DNA of 64,000 nt from Spinellus fusiger (Eukaryota; Mucoromycota; Mucoromycetes; Mucorales; Phycomycetaceae), in NCBI GenBank assembly GCA_025094145.1, contig JALLLS010000087.1, positions 62,001-126,000 on the forward strand, written 5' to 3'. Positions within the stretch are counted from its first letter, which is position 1. The number at the start of each line of letters is the position of its first letter. The notes beneath the pieces are model-generated. The model worked only from the letters and a program-made list of their open reading frames with translations. It was not told the origin of the DNA and did no database searches. Of the stretch, positions 12,487 to 24,693 are shown piece after piece. A program made the position numbers and the translations under genes.

Positions 12487-15400
12487 ATAAAAAGTTTCCT
12501 GACCAAAGACATGCAAATGTTGAGGTGCCCCTGGATACAAATACACAACTATGCTACAGCCCATGGTGATGCTGGACGAGGTTTTGATGGAGTTTCGTTC
12601 TTTATTCGTCCTGACTTTCCTTACCATGTACATTCCTTACCAATTACTAATCCTTTTGTGGTCTCCTGTAGGATTGGCCCATATACACTCCATGGTCTGT
12701 ACCTACCTCCGAGGCTGTCGTCTAGTGAGGCTGCGGAAAGGTTGAATTCACTACCCATAGACGACTTCACACTCGTCCTTGGTGACCTGAATACACGTTT
12801 AGGCCGCCTGACTGGAGATCATGGCATAAACGACAGACATGTGGGATTTGAAGACTGGATCTGCCGTCAGGATCTAACCTTGTGGAACTCAGAGTTGGCA
12901 TTTGGCTTGCCTGCATATGAGCGAATTCTAGCAGATGGTCGTCGGTTTGCTAGCATTATTGACCTGTTCCTGTCAAGAAGCCACAACTTCTCCGAAGTGT
13001 ACTTGCACATTAGGGATGATCTGACGTTAGGTTCAGACCACCACTTGTGTGAGCTGTCCTTTCAGCCGGTGCTCATGCCACCGCTCATGACAGAAACAGC
13101 TGTCCGTCGCCTCTGGAGACTGCAACGTTTAAACAAACAAACAGTCTGTGACCAGTACAAGCGATGTTTTGCAGAGAACACAGGTGAACTGCAAAGAGAG
13201 ATCCAAAAAATATTGGAAGACAAAACCCCATTGTGCTCTGTTAAGATGGAGGACTTTGCTGAGAGACTCAATGAGTCAATCTACAAGGCCCTGGATGATA
13301 GCGTAGGGCGCGCACAATCCCATCCAAAAGCTTGGAAAAGCTAATGGAATGCTGATCTACAACAGTTAGCTGACCGTCGTCAAGAACTTTATCGTTTTAG
13401 ACGACGGGTAGGCAATGATATTGAACGCATTGAAGCCCACCGCTTGTATGAGGAAGCGTGTTTAGCTTTGAAAAAGGCTATAAGGCAAGCACAACGACAA
13501 ACCTGGCATGTATTTTGTGATAAAGTCCGTAAGGGCTTAACAGAGATGACAAGTGCTGTGAAAGGAATGAGGCTGCGGAGACGTTCGCTAATTTCCCTGT
13601 CATCTCCAGAGGGCCCTCGGCATGCTGCCAATCGCATGATTGACCACCTAGAGAGTGTGTTTGGCAGATCTACGGAAAGACAGGAGCGTCAGGAGTTTAC
13701 TCTCCAAGACAATCCAGTCCCATGGGACGTAGACTTTATTCACTCTGCTATTCGAAAGATGCCAAATCGAAAAGCACCAGGCATTGATCATATTAGAGCA
13801 GAAATGCTCAAACCCCTAGTTCGAGTGCTAGTGCCTCTGTTACATCAGATCTTCACATTGTGTTGGAGATGGTCGTGGACGCCTGTGGCCTGGAGAACAG
13901 CACAGGTGGTACCTATTTACAAAAACAAAGGAGAGCAGGATGACCCTAGTAACTATCGGCCTATTAGCTTGACATCGGTGTTTCGTAAGCTCTTAGAAAG
14001 ATGTATAGCTGGGAAGCTCCTTTCGACCATGCCTGCATTGGACATGGCTCAAGGTGGATTTCGCGCTCGTCGTGGAACTCTAGACCAGGCCCTCTGTCTC
14101 CACGAACTTATGGGGTTGTACGCTGCCCAAGGATCAGGAGAGCAAGATCCAAAACCTCCAGTCGTCGTCTTCCTAGATATTAAAGCTGCATATGATAGTG
14201 TGGAACGCTCTGTCATATGAGAGTCGCTGATGCCCTTCGTGTCTCAGCCGTTGCTCTTGCTACTACAGAATTTGTTTGATGACATTGTGGTGAATGTGAT
14301 TCTGAAAAATGTAGCATCCCGGGACATTGCACCTAAACGAGGAGTCTTACAGGGTAGTATTCTTTCTCCATTTCTTTATTCTATTTTCATTGATACTCTT
14401 CCACGTTTCTTGAGGTTTGCTTCGGTATCCCCAATACTGGTTGGTATGCACCCACCTACCATGGGACGGTCCATTAATCTCTGTGCTCGAAATCCTTTCT
14501 CTTTTGCTTCCCCACAGGCAACTGTTCACGCATTGCTTGACGAGTTACAGAATTCCCTTCACAATCCTTTTCCTACTTCTACAGTTTCGGATGACTCTTC
14601 TGAGTTGTCAGATTCCTCTTACAGTCCGTCTCATGTCACTGTTACTTGGGCTCCTGTGAATTGTTTGTTGTATGCTGATGATGTGGCTCTTATGGGCTGC
14701 CCAGAAGATATACATCGAATGCTGGCACTTGCCGAAATTCACTCGACCCTCCTTGGTTACAAATGGAGTCCCTCCAAATGTGAAGTACTCAATGCCCCGG
14801 CCAATGTGCCGTTTTACCTCTATGGCAACGAGCTTCCAACCTGTGATACTTTCAAGTACCTTGGTATCCCCTTTTCACGTCAAGGTATTAACCAAGACGC
14901 ACTTTTCTCACACTCACAAGTCAAGGCAATTGCAGTAATGCAAAAGCTGAGAGGAATGGGTGTAAACATGTATGGCTTTGGGATTACAGCAGCCCTAAGA
15001 GCGTATACTGTTTTTGTTCGGCCTATCCTTGAGTATGGGTTGGCTATTTGTAATGTCAATAGACTAGGCATCCGCCCGCTACAAATCTGTCAGTCTGCTT
15101 GTCTGAGACTTTGTCTTGCTAGATCTGCTACTGCTAGGTTTGGAACGATCCAGGTTGCCCAATTAGCTGCCCTCCCTAACATATACTCTCGTTTTCTTTA
15201 TCTGCAAGCCAAATTTGTTGAGCGCGCAGCTACCCTTCCTGAAGACACCCTCCTCTGGTGCCTTGTCCCGCAGCTTGAAGCACCCCAGAGTAAAGCCAGA
15301 TGGATTAAGCTACGTGGCAATGTACTCTGGCAAAATGCTCAAAGAATAGGACGGGCTCACAACCCTCCTAAATATCCATTAAAAGTAGCTTATCTTGAAC

Positions 15401-15884
15401 GTCTTCAAAGTGAAATTACTAGTCTAGTACGTGGCAAGAATCCGCTGGTGACGGTAGCCCGTGGACTATGTAGACCTGTTTGGGATCCATTCTTCTACTA
15501 CCGTGCACGCGCAAAGAAAGACATCGTCTACTAAAATGGAGGATTGCTTGGTTACCACCAACACCTTCAGTTCCTTGCCAATGTGGCCACCCATCTGCCA
15601 ATCGGGACCACTTTCTCACTTGCACATTCGTTGACCATGAACGCTCCACGTTCTTGTTCTTCCTAGTTCCTGCACCACCACAAGATGTTCATCCAATTGA
15701 CTATTGTCTAAATCTTCTGCCGCGCACGGTTAAGTCTTTTGTTAAATGGCAAGATCTCTGGCCCAGTCTGTTAATACTGCTGCAAGCCATTGATCGAGCC
15801 ACGTCTACTCGAGACTTTAAGGTAGAGCCATCAGCTGGTAGCTTGATCATTGAGGCTGCTGATGGGTGTGCTGAGCGGGAACAC
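12487..15884 (+). pseudogene. LINE ORF2: endonuclease, reverse transcriptase, zinc region (inactivated)
   Basis: One frame carries the endonuclease C-terminal half (VLGDLNTRLGRL, LGSDHHLCELSF), then reverse transcriptase (NRKAPGIDHIRAEML, DPSNYRPISLTS, VFLDIKAAYDSVERS, GVLQGSILSPFLYSIF, CLLYADDVALMG with the YADD catalytic motif). A C-terminal CQCGHPSANRDHFLTC zinc-type motif follows. Lesions: TAA at 13342-13344, TGA at 14218-14220 and a one-base deletion near 15488 that shifts the frame. At the matching place copy 2 has the extra A and stays open. The zinc motif is therefore read in a different frame (15480-15887). Confidence 0.85.
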
Positions 15885-16371
15885 TGATGCTGTTATAGAG
15901 TGCAAAGGACTCCTTCAGCAACAGACGCTGTATCCTCACTCTTCCTCCGATCTCCCTCTACCACCCATTCTTAACCCGTTTAGCAAAGCCAGAAGCTGCT
16001 AGTGTAGTTGCTGTATTTGTGTCCTCAGGATTGTCCGAGTTGCTCTAAGTATCCCTCGTTGGATTTCGAATCGCCACAGGATGACGGTTATCTTTTTGGT
16101 GTCCTGGTTTCCTTGCTGACTTTATGGCCTTTTGGATGTCTATTCATAATTCTCATTTTACCATCATTTCCACTCATTTTCCATCATTTTCCCCTCATTG
16201 AGGTTTTATATTCTCTTTTCTTTCCGTCTCTTCTCTCTTTGCATTATTTTTTTCACTTATGTATTTGAAGTGTTTCAATGTTTATTCTTTTTTTTCAAAC
16301 GATCTCATAGGGTGGCTAAAATGCCCAATGCGCGAATAGCAATCAACACCCATAAATAAAAATACTTTGAA
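12487..16371 (+). mobile_element. Non-LTR retrotransposon (LINE), copy 1
   Basis: Nearly full coding region of an AP-endonuclease-type LINE inserted in the right terminal repeat of the Tc1 element. A short repeated CTGTAT at 12481-12486 and 16372-16377 is a plausible target-site duplication. The 3' end (AATACTTTGAA at 16361-16371) is the same as in the second copy at 30520, which fixes the terminus. The 5' part of the endonuclease is missing, so this copy is also 5'-truncated. The 3' untranslated region is about 15885-16371. Confidence 0.85.
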
Positions 16372-17239
16372 CTGTATTATTTATTCTTCTAGTATTATTC
16401 AGTATTCCCATATCATTTCCTTGGCCCTATGATGCCGTTTCTTTCAAATTTCTTAGTAAGTTTTTTATTTTTTTATAGTAAAATTTAGTTTGGTATCATG
16501 GATTAACTTATATATTTATATATATTTATATATTAGGTCTTACCATCGACACTTTCCTTACAATCACTCTAGCTAGATTGTATTATCATAATCTTAGTCT
16601 CTATGATATTTCAGCCGTGCTTAATCTAATTTCAATTGAAGAAACAGTGGATAAAGGCAGAGACTCAAAAGATAAAAAAAATCATCCACCATACACTACC
16701 CATTCATCATAATATTCGTTTACTTGCCATCTCATCTTTTATTCATTTAACTGCCAATACACTTGTCACATTTGCTAATATTTTTTATTCTGTAAGTAAT
16801 CTTTCATTAGCAAGCAGTTTAATTCAATTAATATTAATGTTTAATTAGGTGGGTTATTTTCCAATTATCATATGCAATATCTTTTCCTATATATGCCTAT
16901 TATGCTATCTGTGAACCAGACTCTAGTCGCATTCAATGGTACAATATTGATATTGTTAAGGAGGCACTTGTGTTTGTTGCAAGCTTTATATTTTGCCTAA
17001 TATGTATCATTATTGGTGCAATTAATTCGGGTCATGCATTTTAGATTCAAAGTCTGTTTTTTATTTTATTTTTATTTTTATTTGTTGAATAAGGCATTAA
17101 CATAGTTTAAATATGTTTATTTAATGAATGAATATATGAAGACTATCTATAAAAAAATCAAAATAATGAAATGTGTGCCTTGAATCTGAATAATTTAAAC
17201 ATTTTATAAATACCATCTTGTACTTAGTTTACATAAAGC

Positions 17240-17345
17240 CTTCAACTTTTACTCTTTCTTTAATCTTCTCTCTGTAACCTATTTTCAATATGTTTAGTAA
17301 ATCCATAGGCTGCTAGTGCATTTTCTATATTTGTGTCTTAAGTTT
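17240..17345 (+). repeat. Diverged LINE 3' fragment
   Basis: The stretch around GTTTAGTAAATCCATAGG and GCTGCTAGTG ... TATTTGTGTCTTAAG is a recognisable diverged copy of the LINE 3' untranslated region at about 15935-16030 (GTTTAGCAAAGCCAGAAG, GCTGCTAGTG, TATTTGTGTCCTCAG). It lies in the same orientation. Remaining bases of the 17045-17506 spacer hold nothing recognisable. Confidence 0.55.
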
Positions 17346-17506
17346 TAAAATACGAATCACTTCTGTAGTGTTATGTACTTTATTTTATATTTTATTTTGT
17401 TGAATGATACAGGGTGCATCCTTCTCATAATTACGGGTACTTTAATGTAGAGACAGTGATATGGATTATAATCTATTAATTTATATAAGCTAATGTTTTT
17501 AATATT

Positions 17507-20307
17507 CTATTTTCCATATTCATCATTGATTCTTGACTCTATCAATATGCTTCTAATAAGCTTATTCCATTGTTCATATGCTTTTTCTTTAAGAGCCTTA
17601 GCTTTTTCAAGTGACAGCCTTTCTTCATATTCCTTCAATGCCTATCATAATCATAAAGGTTAAAAGAAGCCTTACAATAACAGACATCCTACACTCAATA
17701 TGACGCTTTCATTTTCTTTTGGAACAACAATTCCATTCACTGTAGGCGTATAGTTCTTTTTAATAAACTCATACCCAACCTTGTTTATAAAAAGAAAATA
17801 ATTGCTTGTTAATAAAGAAAAAATATTTTCATTAATGTGTGCTTACAACTGCCGGTGCAAAGTCAATTCCCATTTCTGTGGCTATTTTCTTAGTGTTGAT
17901 ATCTATAATAAAAATATAAAGATCAGTCAACCAGTATTTCCATGGTACAGTATATATTATATATAAAAGAATTGCTGTCTTACTAGGAATATAGGATGCA
18001 CCCTCGGGAAGCATGGTAGGTGTAAAGAGATAGACAGCACCATACTTGTTTTTTGATACTCGACCCTATTCTCTCGATTCATTAAGTATACATATCATAC
18101 ATGAATGTGTTAACAATTACATTTATAACAGGCTCTGCTACATATGGAGTTGTTTGCCATTCACCATAGCAGCTTGATTGCATAGAAATACCGTCTAATT
18201 TTGCTTCTTCTAATGCTCTTTTCCCTGATATTGATACTGGAGTAGCTTTGACTTGTTTTATTGGCTGCTCATTCTGTTTGATAACTAATCCAAGTCTTAG
18301 CCATTGATCACGAGTGTGGACCTTTTTTACGCTCGATCGAAGATAGACAGGCTCTCCTTTGATATGACCCACAATAGGCTCTTTGGGATATAGACATTGA
18401 AACTTCTTCAAATGACGTTCGAGAGCATACAGTGAATGGTTTTTGAATCCTTGAATGGATGTTGGCATTGGCTCTTTTATTTTCTGGAGTTTTAATTCCT
18501 CTTCCTCTTCTTCTTGTCGCTTTCGCTCACTCTGAGTGTTAGGCTGAAGAGCACTTATCAGTAGTTCTGACCAGGGCCTAAACCCTCCTTCTCTCTCTCT
18601 CTTTGTTAATTCTCTATGTCTTAGCCTGTGTACTTTAGCCATTCTTGAGGAATAGCGTCTTGTAACATCAATACAGCCATCTCTATTGCCACCCAAAGCA
18701 AAGACATAGGACATCATATTCTGTCTGTCTGTAGCAATTGGCTCCATACTCTTGGGTTTGTCATAGATTCCTCTGACTGGATCTACACAAATCCATCTGT
18801 TTTCGTGTGGTGTGTAGACCTCACACCATACAGTAGGTGGCTTTGATCTTGTTGTATTCCACTCATTCAATACTGATGGCTTGGATTTCACTCGGGGAGC
18901 TCTGTATGAAAACTGCATATCCTCTTTTGGTGATATATCCTTATTAGTTGTAGTACGGAAATCTATGTCTATGCTATGGACTCTATTAGTATCCCTCTTC
19001 TCTTGTGTCGTTGGATCTTTTTTATTGGGTCGCTTCGCAGGTATATGGTACGGCATGGGTTGTAGTGAGCAGACAAGACGTGCATCATAATTGAGTGCTC
19101 TGAGAACAGCAACAAAAAGTTCAGCAGATGTATCGCGTGTTCCTGACTTGATCACAAGCCGACTAGTAAAGTCTTTTAGACCCAAAATAGTGTCTCCATC
19201 ATCGATCCCTCGTTCCAGTAATAATTCACGTAGGGACTATTTATCCAATGGATTTGATATATTAGAATAGGAGGCTATGTGTTGGTAGCTCATTTTATTC
19301 ATAACTTACATGTCTATTTTCAATCAGATCAATACCAGCCAAGAACCCATAGTCATTGAAGGATCGAGTGATAAGACCACTGCCTGTAATAGTAAAGAAA
19401 TCTTTCCACCAAGTCAACAGCCATTGAATTCCTTTAGTAAAATCACTATTAGAATCAAGTTGACGTGAGCATTGTGTTTGTACATGATGAGGGACCACTG
19501 AGTAACATAGGGCCTAAATATATAGATCCATATTTATATATTAGACTAAAATCAACTGCTTCTTTCTTATATATATATCTATTTATAGTCTTTTATATTT
19601 ATATATATTATCAATGTATATCTTTCAATGCTATTTCATTACCAATGTTTCTGGAAATATACACCATTGATTGCGTATTATAAAGTGTGCAATAAGAGTA
19701 GCGACATGGCTATTATGCATCCACTCACGTAACATTCGTTCATAAGTTGTATCCCATACTGACTTTCTAGCATAGGCACGTACTAAGTATTTCTCTTTTT
19801 CTCTGTTTAGAAGTTGACTTACTTTGGTGGAGGGCGTGTATTCTGGAGAACAACATGAACATCATTGTAAATGTGTGCCTCGGTGAACTTTTCTTGCAGA
19901 TAACTATCGGGTAATGCAATGTCTTCCCAGTCAACTTCTTCCTCATCTTCCTCTTCCCCCTCTTCTTCTTCATTGCTACTGTTCTGTGTTAATTCACTTG
20001 TTATCCATAGCTGATCAGGTAAAGTGCTTGAGCTGGGCGTGGTTTGCTCAATAATAATAGCTTTTCTTTCTTCTTGCTTTTGTCCCGTTTCTTCTAGAGC
20101 ACTAATTTTGCGCTTTCCACTTATTTTGTCCTGGTCATTGTCTTGGTCATTGTTCTGATCACAAACAGGCAATGCACTTTCTTTAAAGTGTCTTTGGGAT
20201 CGTGTGGTTCTTTTGCTGAGAGACAAACTCTCAACACGGCGATGACTAGAAACACCCATGTCTTTTGTGATGGAAGCAGTCTTTCGTTGAGAAGTGTGTT
20301 TTGTCAT
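17507..20307 (-). CDS. RAD4: XPC/Rad4 nucleotide-excision-repair damage sensor
   Basis: Recognises helix-distorting DNA lesions and starts global-genome nucleotide excision repair. It begins at ATG 20307 with a basic then acidic tail (NEEEEGEEEDEEEVDWEDIA); exon 1 ends at 19823. The transglutaminase-like fold covers SRLVIKSGTRDTSAELFVAV, ALNYDARLVCSLQPM and VWCEVYTPHENRWICVDPVR. The beta-hairpin domains follow: PTSIQGFKNHSLYALERHLK with FQCLYPKEPIVGHIKGEPVYLR (BHD1), LDGISMQSSCYGEWQTTPY (BHD2), then KNKYGAVYLFTPTMLPEGA and FAPAVVGYEF (BHD3), as in Rad4. The last exon (EYEERLSLEKAKALKEKAYE) stops at 17507. Short introns separate at least seven exons. The classical catalytic Cys of the fold is not expected in this family. 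Confidence 0.88.
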
Positions 20308-20584
20308 ACGAAAAAAAGAGAGACTGCGGCATGAACATGGAAATTGATTGGATAGCCTATTCTAGTCCAAGAGTGCCTTTTTCTTTCTTTTTTTACTTGG
20401 CAAAGTTTGATCCTGTTGGCCCTAACCACTTATAGAGTACGAAAACATAGCCAACTATCTATGATGGTATAGAGAGGGACAATTGAATTCAATTTTAATA
20501 GCAATAAGAATGCCAAAAGTGTATATATAAATACATATAACAATAAATAAATAGATAAGTGAATAAATGTGTGCATGTGTATAT

Positions 20585-23500
20585 TTATTTTGGGATATAG
20601 GGATTATCATTATAGCCTCCATTTCTTATACCATATGAATCCTTATAATTGCTACTGTTGCTGTTACTGATAGTGTTACTGTTACTGCTAGTGTTGTTAT
20701 TGTCATTGTTATTGGAGGAAGAATAATAGGCTGTGGATGAGGCCGGGAGAGGCATTGAGGTTCTAGAATACCCAGAGGAAGGTTCTCCATAGGACTGGGT
20801 AGAAGGTAATTTGATAGCATCAGTAGGTTGTGTGGGTGGGTGGACTGTATTGTTTGGGCCCAACAATGCACTTATTCCACTTGCACTGGACCATGTTGAT
20901 AGCAATTGCTGTAAGGATGCAGCAGAAATAGAACTGATATCAGGGACTGAACTTGTAGAGACTGATGTTGCTGCTACTGGAGTCTGAGTAGTTTGAGATG
21001 GTGTTTTGTAAGGTGGCTGTTGTTGTTGTTGTTGTTGCTGCTGCTGCTGCTGCTGCTGGTAAGATTGTTGTGTAGATATGTAGGATGGTTGGGATGGTCT
21101 AAAATTGTTTTGTTTTTGGGGCACTTGGCTCGACTGCTGTTGATATTGGTAAGAGTGAGGCTGTTGCTGATCATTCCAAGCCTTTTGCTGAAGTGGTTGA
21201 GATGGTTGCTGTGGTTGAGATGGTTGAGATGGTTGAGATGGTTGCTGTGGTTGCTGTGGTTGTGGTGGTTGCGGTGGCTGTTGAGACTGATACGGGATTT
21301 GCTGTTGAAATGGTTGAGATTGAGCTGGGGGCTGCTGCTGAGGTACTGATACCTGCTGCACTAGTGCCTGTTGAGGTGCTGAAGGCTGCTGCACTTGATG
21401 AGCTTGCTGTTGCTGAGGCAGAGTCAAATTATGTAAAAGGTCATAAATGGTAGCAAGTGTATTGACATCAAGATTAGCAAGAGCTGGCTGTGATGCCTGA
21501 GCAGGAGGTGCTTGCACAGAGATGGGGGCTTCATGAGACTTCTGAGGTGTGGGTGGAGAGTGTCTAGGAGCACTAGATCCATTCATATTGTAGCGTAATT
21601 GTGAATGGAAAGGTGCTTGTGGATCTGTTAAGATGTTGGGCTCAGACTTCTTCATTGTCTGCTGTACAACAACAACAGCTTCTTTGATAGTAATGCTATC
21701 GTATTCTATACATATAATATAACAAAAAATGTTTCTTCTGTATTAGCTATTTACTCATTCCACCACTCTGTTCCACTTACCATCATAGCGTACACTACCA
21801 TCGCCATTGGGCTCAAATGCCTGCAAATACACTTTGCCTTGGGGTACATGTCTTGGTTCAACAATGATAATTGCTTTAACACCTTCCTGAACCATATGTC
21901 GGGTCACGGTCTCACGCGAAGTACGTCCATGTTGTAAGTACAGTGTATGGGTAGAGATTCTTGCTGTTTGGAAAGCATTGCCAATATTCGCCAAGTGACT
22001 TTGGTTGATGTCATTCCAGCACAATATCTCAACCACAGGCACATCATCACCAAATCTACGGGCGATAGGAACCTGATCATTACCATTACCATTATCGATG
22101 GAGTCTTTTCCAGAGGGTTTAATAGTAGGTGGCTGAACTCTTCCCGGTTCATTATAAGACTGTGCAAAAGGAGCATTGGGTGCACTCTTGTTCGCCATAG
22201 TGCTCTCATGCATAGAGTGTATTGGGCCTCTACAATTCCATTGATCTGTGGACTCACTCTGCCCCATATCTTTCTGCTGATAACTGTACTGATGAGTATT
22301 GTTAGGTAACTGATCCTTTGCATTCTGAGATGTATGAGCACCACCATAAAAACTACTGGCAAGACTCTGACTTGGACTGTACTCATCATGAGCATTGGGT
22401 TCAGGAGATGGGTTCCTATGGTATCCTCCAGAAGCATAGGTGGAAGGACTAGTGCCATCATTTCGATAGATCCCATCAGGGCCTCTCACTTCACTGTCAT
22501 AATTCTCCCATCCATCGTCCGAATCTCTAGCATGCTCTTGCATTTCCCTGCTTTCTTCTGGAGAATAGCCTCTCCCGTGGCTGGACATATAGCCTCCACC
22601 CTTTTTTCCACGATTCCCACCTGCATAAGCATATTCGTTGTGAGGAGAATTCAGAGGACGGCTATGACCATGATGACCTCGATGATGACCATGACCACGG
22701 TGTCTTGGACCATGATTGAACTTCTCTGTATTGGCTCGTCCTTCACCATACGCATCATAGCCACGCGCTAGGTTCGAGTTGGGTTGACAAATCTCCAAAT
22801 CTGAAGAACAAGGATTAAATAGTACGGAGAGAGATAGCAGTAGGATCAACCAAAGATGGACATAAATAAACAGACATTGAGGACATTATTAGAAACTATA
22901 CGACATATCCAAGGGACCCCCTCTTGAGCAGTGGAAATTAAGGGAAAAGTAAGTGTAGTGGAAATCAACAAGGACTGTGTGCAGAAAAAGAAGGTTGTAG
23001 GCCATTCAAGCAACAGTCGCTTGAGACTACAAGAGAATAAAAAGAAAGAAGAGAAAAGAGAAAAGAGAAAAAAAAGAATAGAGAAAAAAGAAAAGAGAAA
23101 AGAGAAAAAAAAAGAGTAGCCGTCCGTGCACCTGCACACTACCGATGACTTATGGCTAAAGACTCTTTCACTTTGTGACAAAGAGAAGGTCCATCTATGA
23201 GAAACAAATGCTATGCCAATGTAGACACTATAGACTTATCCATGATCTGATGCTATGTGACAAAGTCCAGGCTGGAAAAAATAATAATAAAATAATAAAA
23301 AATAAAATAGAGCCACTCAGAGTCATTCAGAAAACAGTGCTAGGCATACGACATGGAAGAAAAAAAAGGACATTCACTTTTTTCTTTGCCTTTTCTGAGT
23401 ACTGTGCCTTTTGAGCAAGTCTTATGCTGGGCCATACACCATCTTCTCCTTATCAAAAGTACCAAGAGTATCAAGAGCACCAAGGCCCAGCAAAGAACAC

Positions 23501-24693
23501 AATAGAACATAAAGAGGGGGATTTGTTTTTGGACAAGAGAAAAGATACGTACCGAGGACAAAACCATGGAAAGACCTGCCACTTTCTGCTTTCACTGCAG
23601 CAGCACATGAATAAGGGTTGTTAAACTGTACAAAGCCATGAAGCTTTTTCGGAACAAATTCGAGGATTTCTCCATAGCTGCTAAAGTGGCTAATAATCTC
23701 GCGGTGCTTAATGTGAGCAGGTAACCGTCGAATCAGCATACGAGTCTCAGGTGCTAGCATACTGCGGTGGACTCCCCCCTCAGAAGCTACTCCTGTAGTA
23801 CTCGTAGCAGCAGGCGCTCTTTCCTGAGAAGAGAAGCCTGAACCTGACCTATTTTGCTGGGCATTGTGGTGGCCGCCTCTTCTGTGGGCATTGGGACCGC
23901 CGCCTCTTCCTTGGTGATAGCCTCCATGGGAGGGGGGGTTATTTCCTACACCACCATCATTGCTGTTGTTGTGGTTGTTGCTGTGGTTGTTGTGGTGGCT
24001 GTGGTTGTTGTTATGGTTGTTATGGTTGTGATTGTTATAGTGGTGGTGGTTGTTATTATGATTATAGTTGTTGTGGCTATTATGGTCGTTATTGTTACCA
24101 ACACCTCCAACACTATTTCCTCCTCCAACACCACTATTGCTATTTCCTCCTCCTCCTCCTCCTCCTCCAGGAGACTGCGTTGATGTCCCCCACTCCATAG
24201 AACCTGTGGGTGGAGCATGACTATTTACATGAGACTGCCCATCATGAAAAGCAGGCAAATGTTTGCCTTGATGAGCGAAATGACCACCTCTCCTATGCCC
24301 TTGTGATCGATGTCCTCTTGCTGACTTGAACCCTCTAGTCTTTTCAGGACCAGAGCGCTGTTTGGGCTGAGGGTTTGCACTCTGACGCTTACTCAGAAGA
24401 GAATACTCTTCAAACTCATCGGCCATTCTATCACGCTTCATCCCTGTTTGTTTTGTTACAGGTGGTGGCTTTACTGCTGGCCCTCCTGGTGGCTGTGTGC
24501 TCCTATTCACGGATGGCACATTGTCTTGGCTTTTATCCTCAGATGAGGTTTCCTGACTAGAAATGACTGTTGCTGGTTTACTAGCAAACAAAGCTGATAA
24601 AAAGTCATCTACTACAGAAGATGCTGCTTCATTGCTATGCATGTTTTGGGACGTTTTGACGTCGCTGCTATTGTTCTGGAGATTTTCCATCAT
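20585..24693 (-). CDS. Nab3-like RNA-binding protein with RRM and prion-like tails
   Basis: Three exons fit one frame: 23553-24693, 21781-22800 and 20585-21705, giving 1093 residues. The RRM starts near residue 318 (TRMLIRRLPAHIKHREIISH, ILEFVPKKLHGFVQFNNPYS) and its last strand (LEICQPN) lies in exon 2, as in yeast Nab3 (LEVSSSN). Exon 2 also has the second conserved block, VVEILCWNDINQSHLANIGN then VTRHMVQEGVKAIIIVEPRH, and exon 3 continues YDEYDSITIKEAVVVVQQ. Yeast Nab3 acts in nuclear non-coding RNA termination with Nrd1; that role here is inference. Low-complexity regions include a Gly run, a long Asn/His tract (about residues 170-250) and poly-Gln in exon 3. The intron splitting the RRM is 752 nt, about ten times the local norm. 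Confidence 0.72.

Larger units (their letters stand above)
10544..17044 (+). pseudogene. Multi-span membrane protein gene split by nested transposons
   Basis: The 5' half (10544-11059) begins LSLQNLFNPTCTLALLLGIN, a signal-peptide-like segment ending VYGA, where the expected ATG reads TTG. It has a 51-nt intron at 10713-10763 and three hydrophobic helices (for example VTLFSVIMVLLSYISIYHVY and NIILYVITTFFACFSFLFM). It ends at a GTAAGT donor at 11060. After the transposons, coding resumes from about 16537: LTIDTFLTITLARLYYHN, then LLAISSFIHLTANTLVTFAN, a 54-nt-class intron, and a last exon with IFQLSYAISFPIYAYYAIC and VFVASFIFCLICIIIGAI, stopping at 17042-17044. The frame changes at about 16600-16660. 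Continuity of the two halves is inferred from compatible membrane topology and strand. Family unknown. Confidence 0.5.

Noticed and set aside
20993..21453. Plus-strand Leu/Trp-rich and Val/Glu-rich frames
   Set aside because: They are antisense of the Gln/Pro-rich third exon of the Nab3-like gene.
22846..23181. Minus-strand Phe/Ser-rich frame in the long intron
   Set aside because: Low-complexity product of the purine block; splicing around it restores the RRM, and it has no conserved features.
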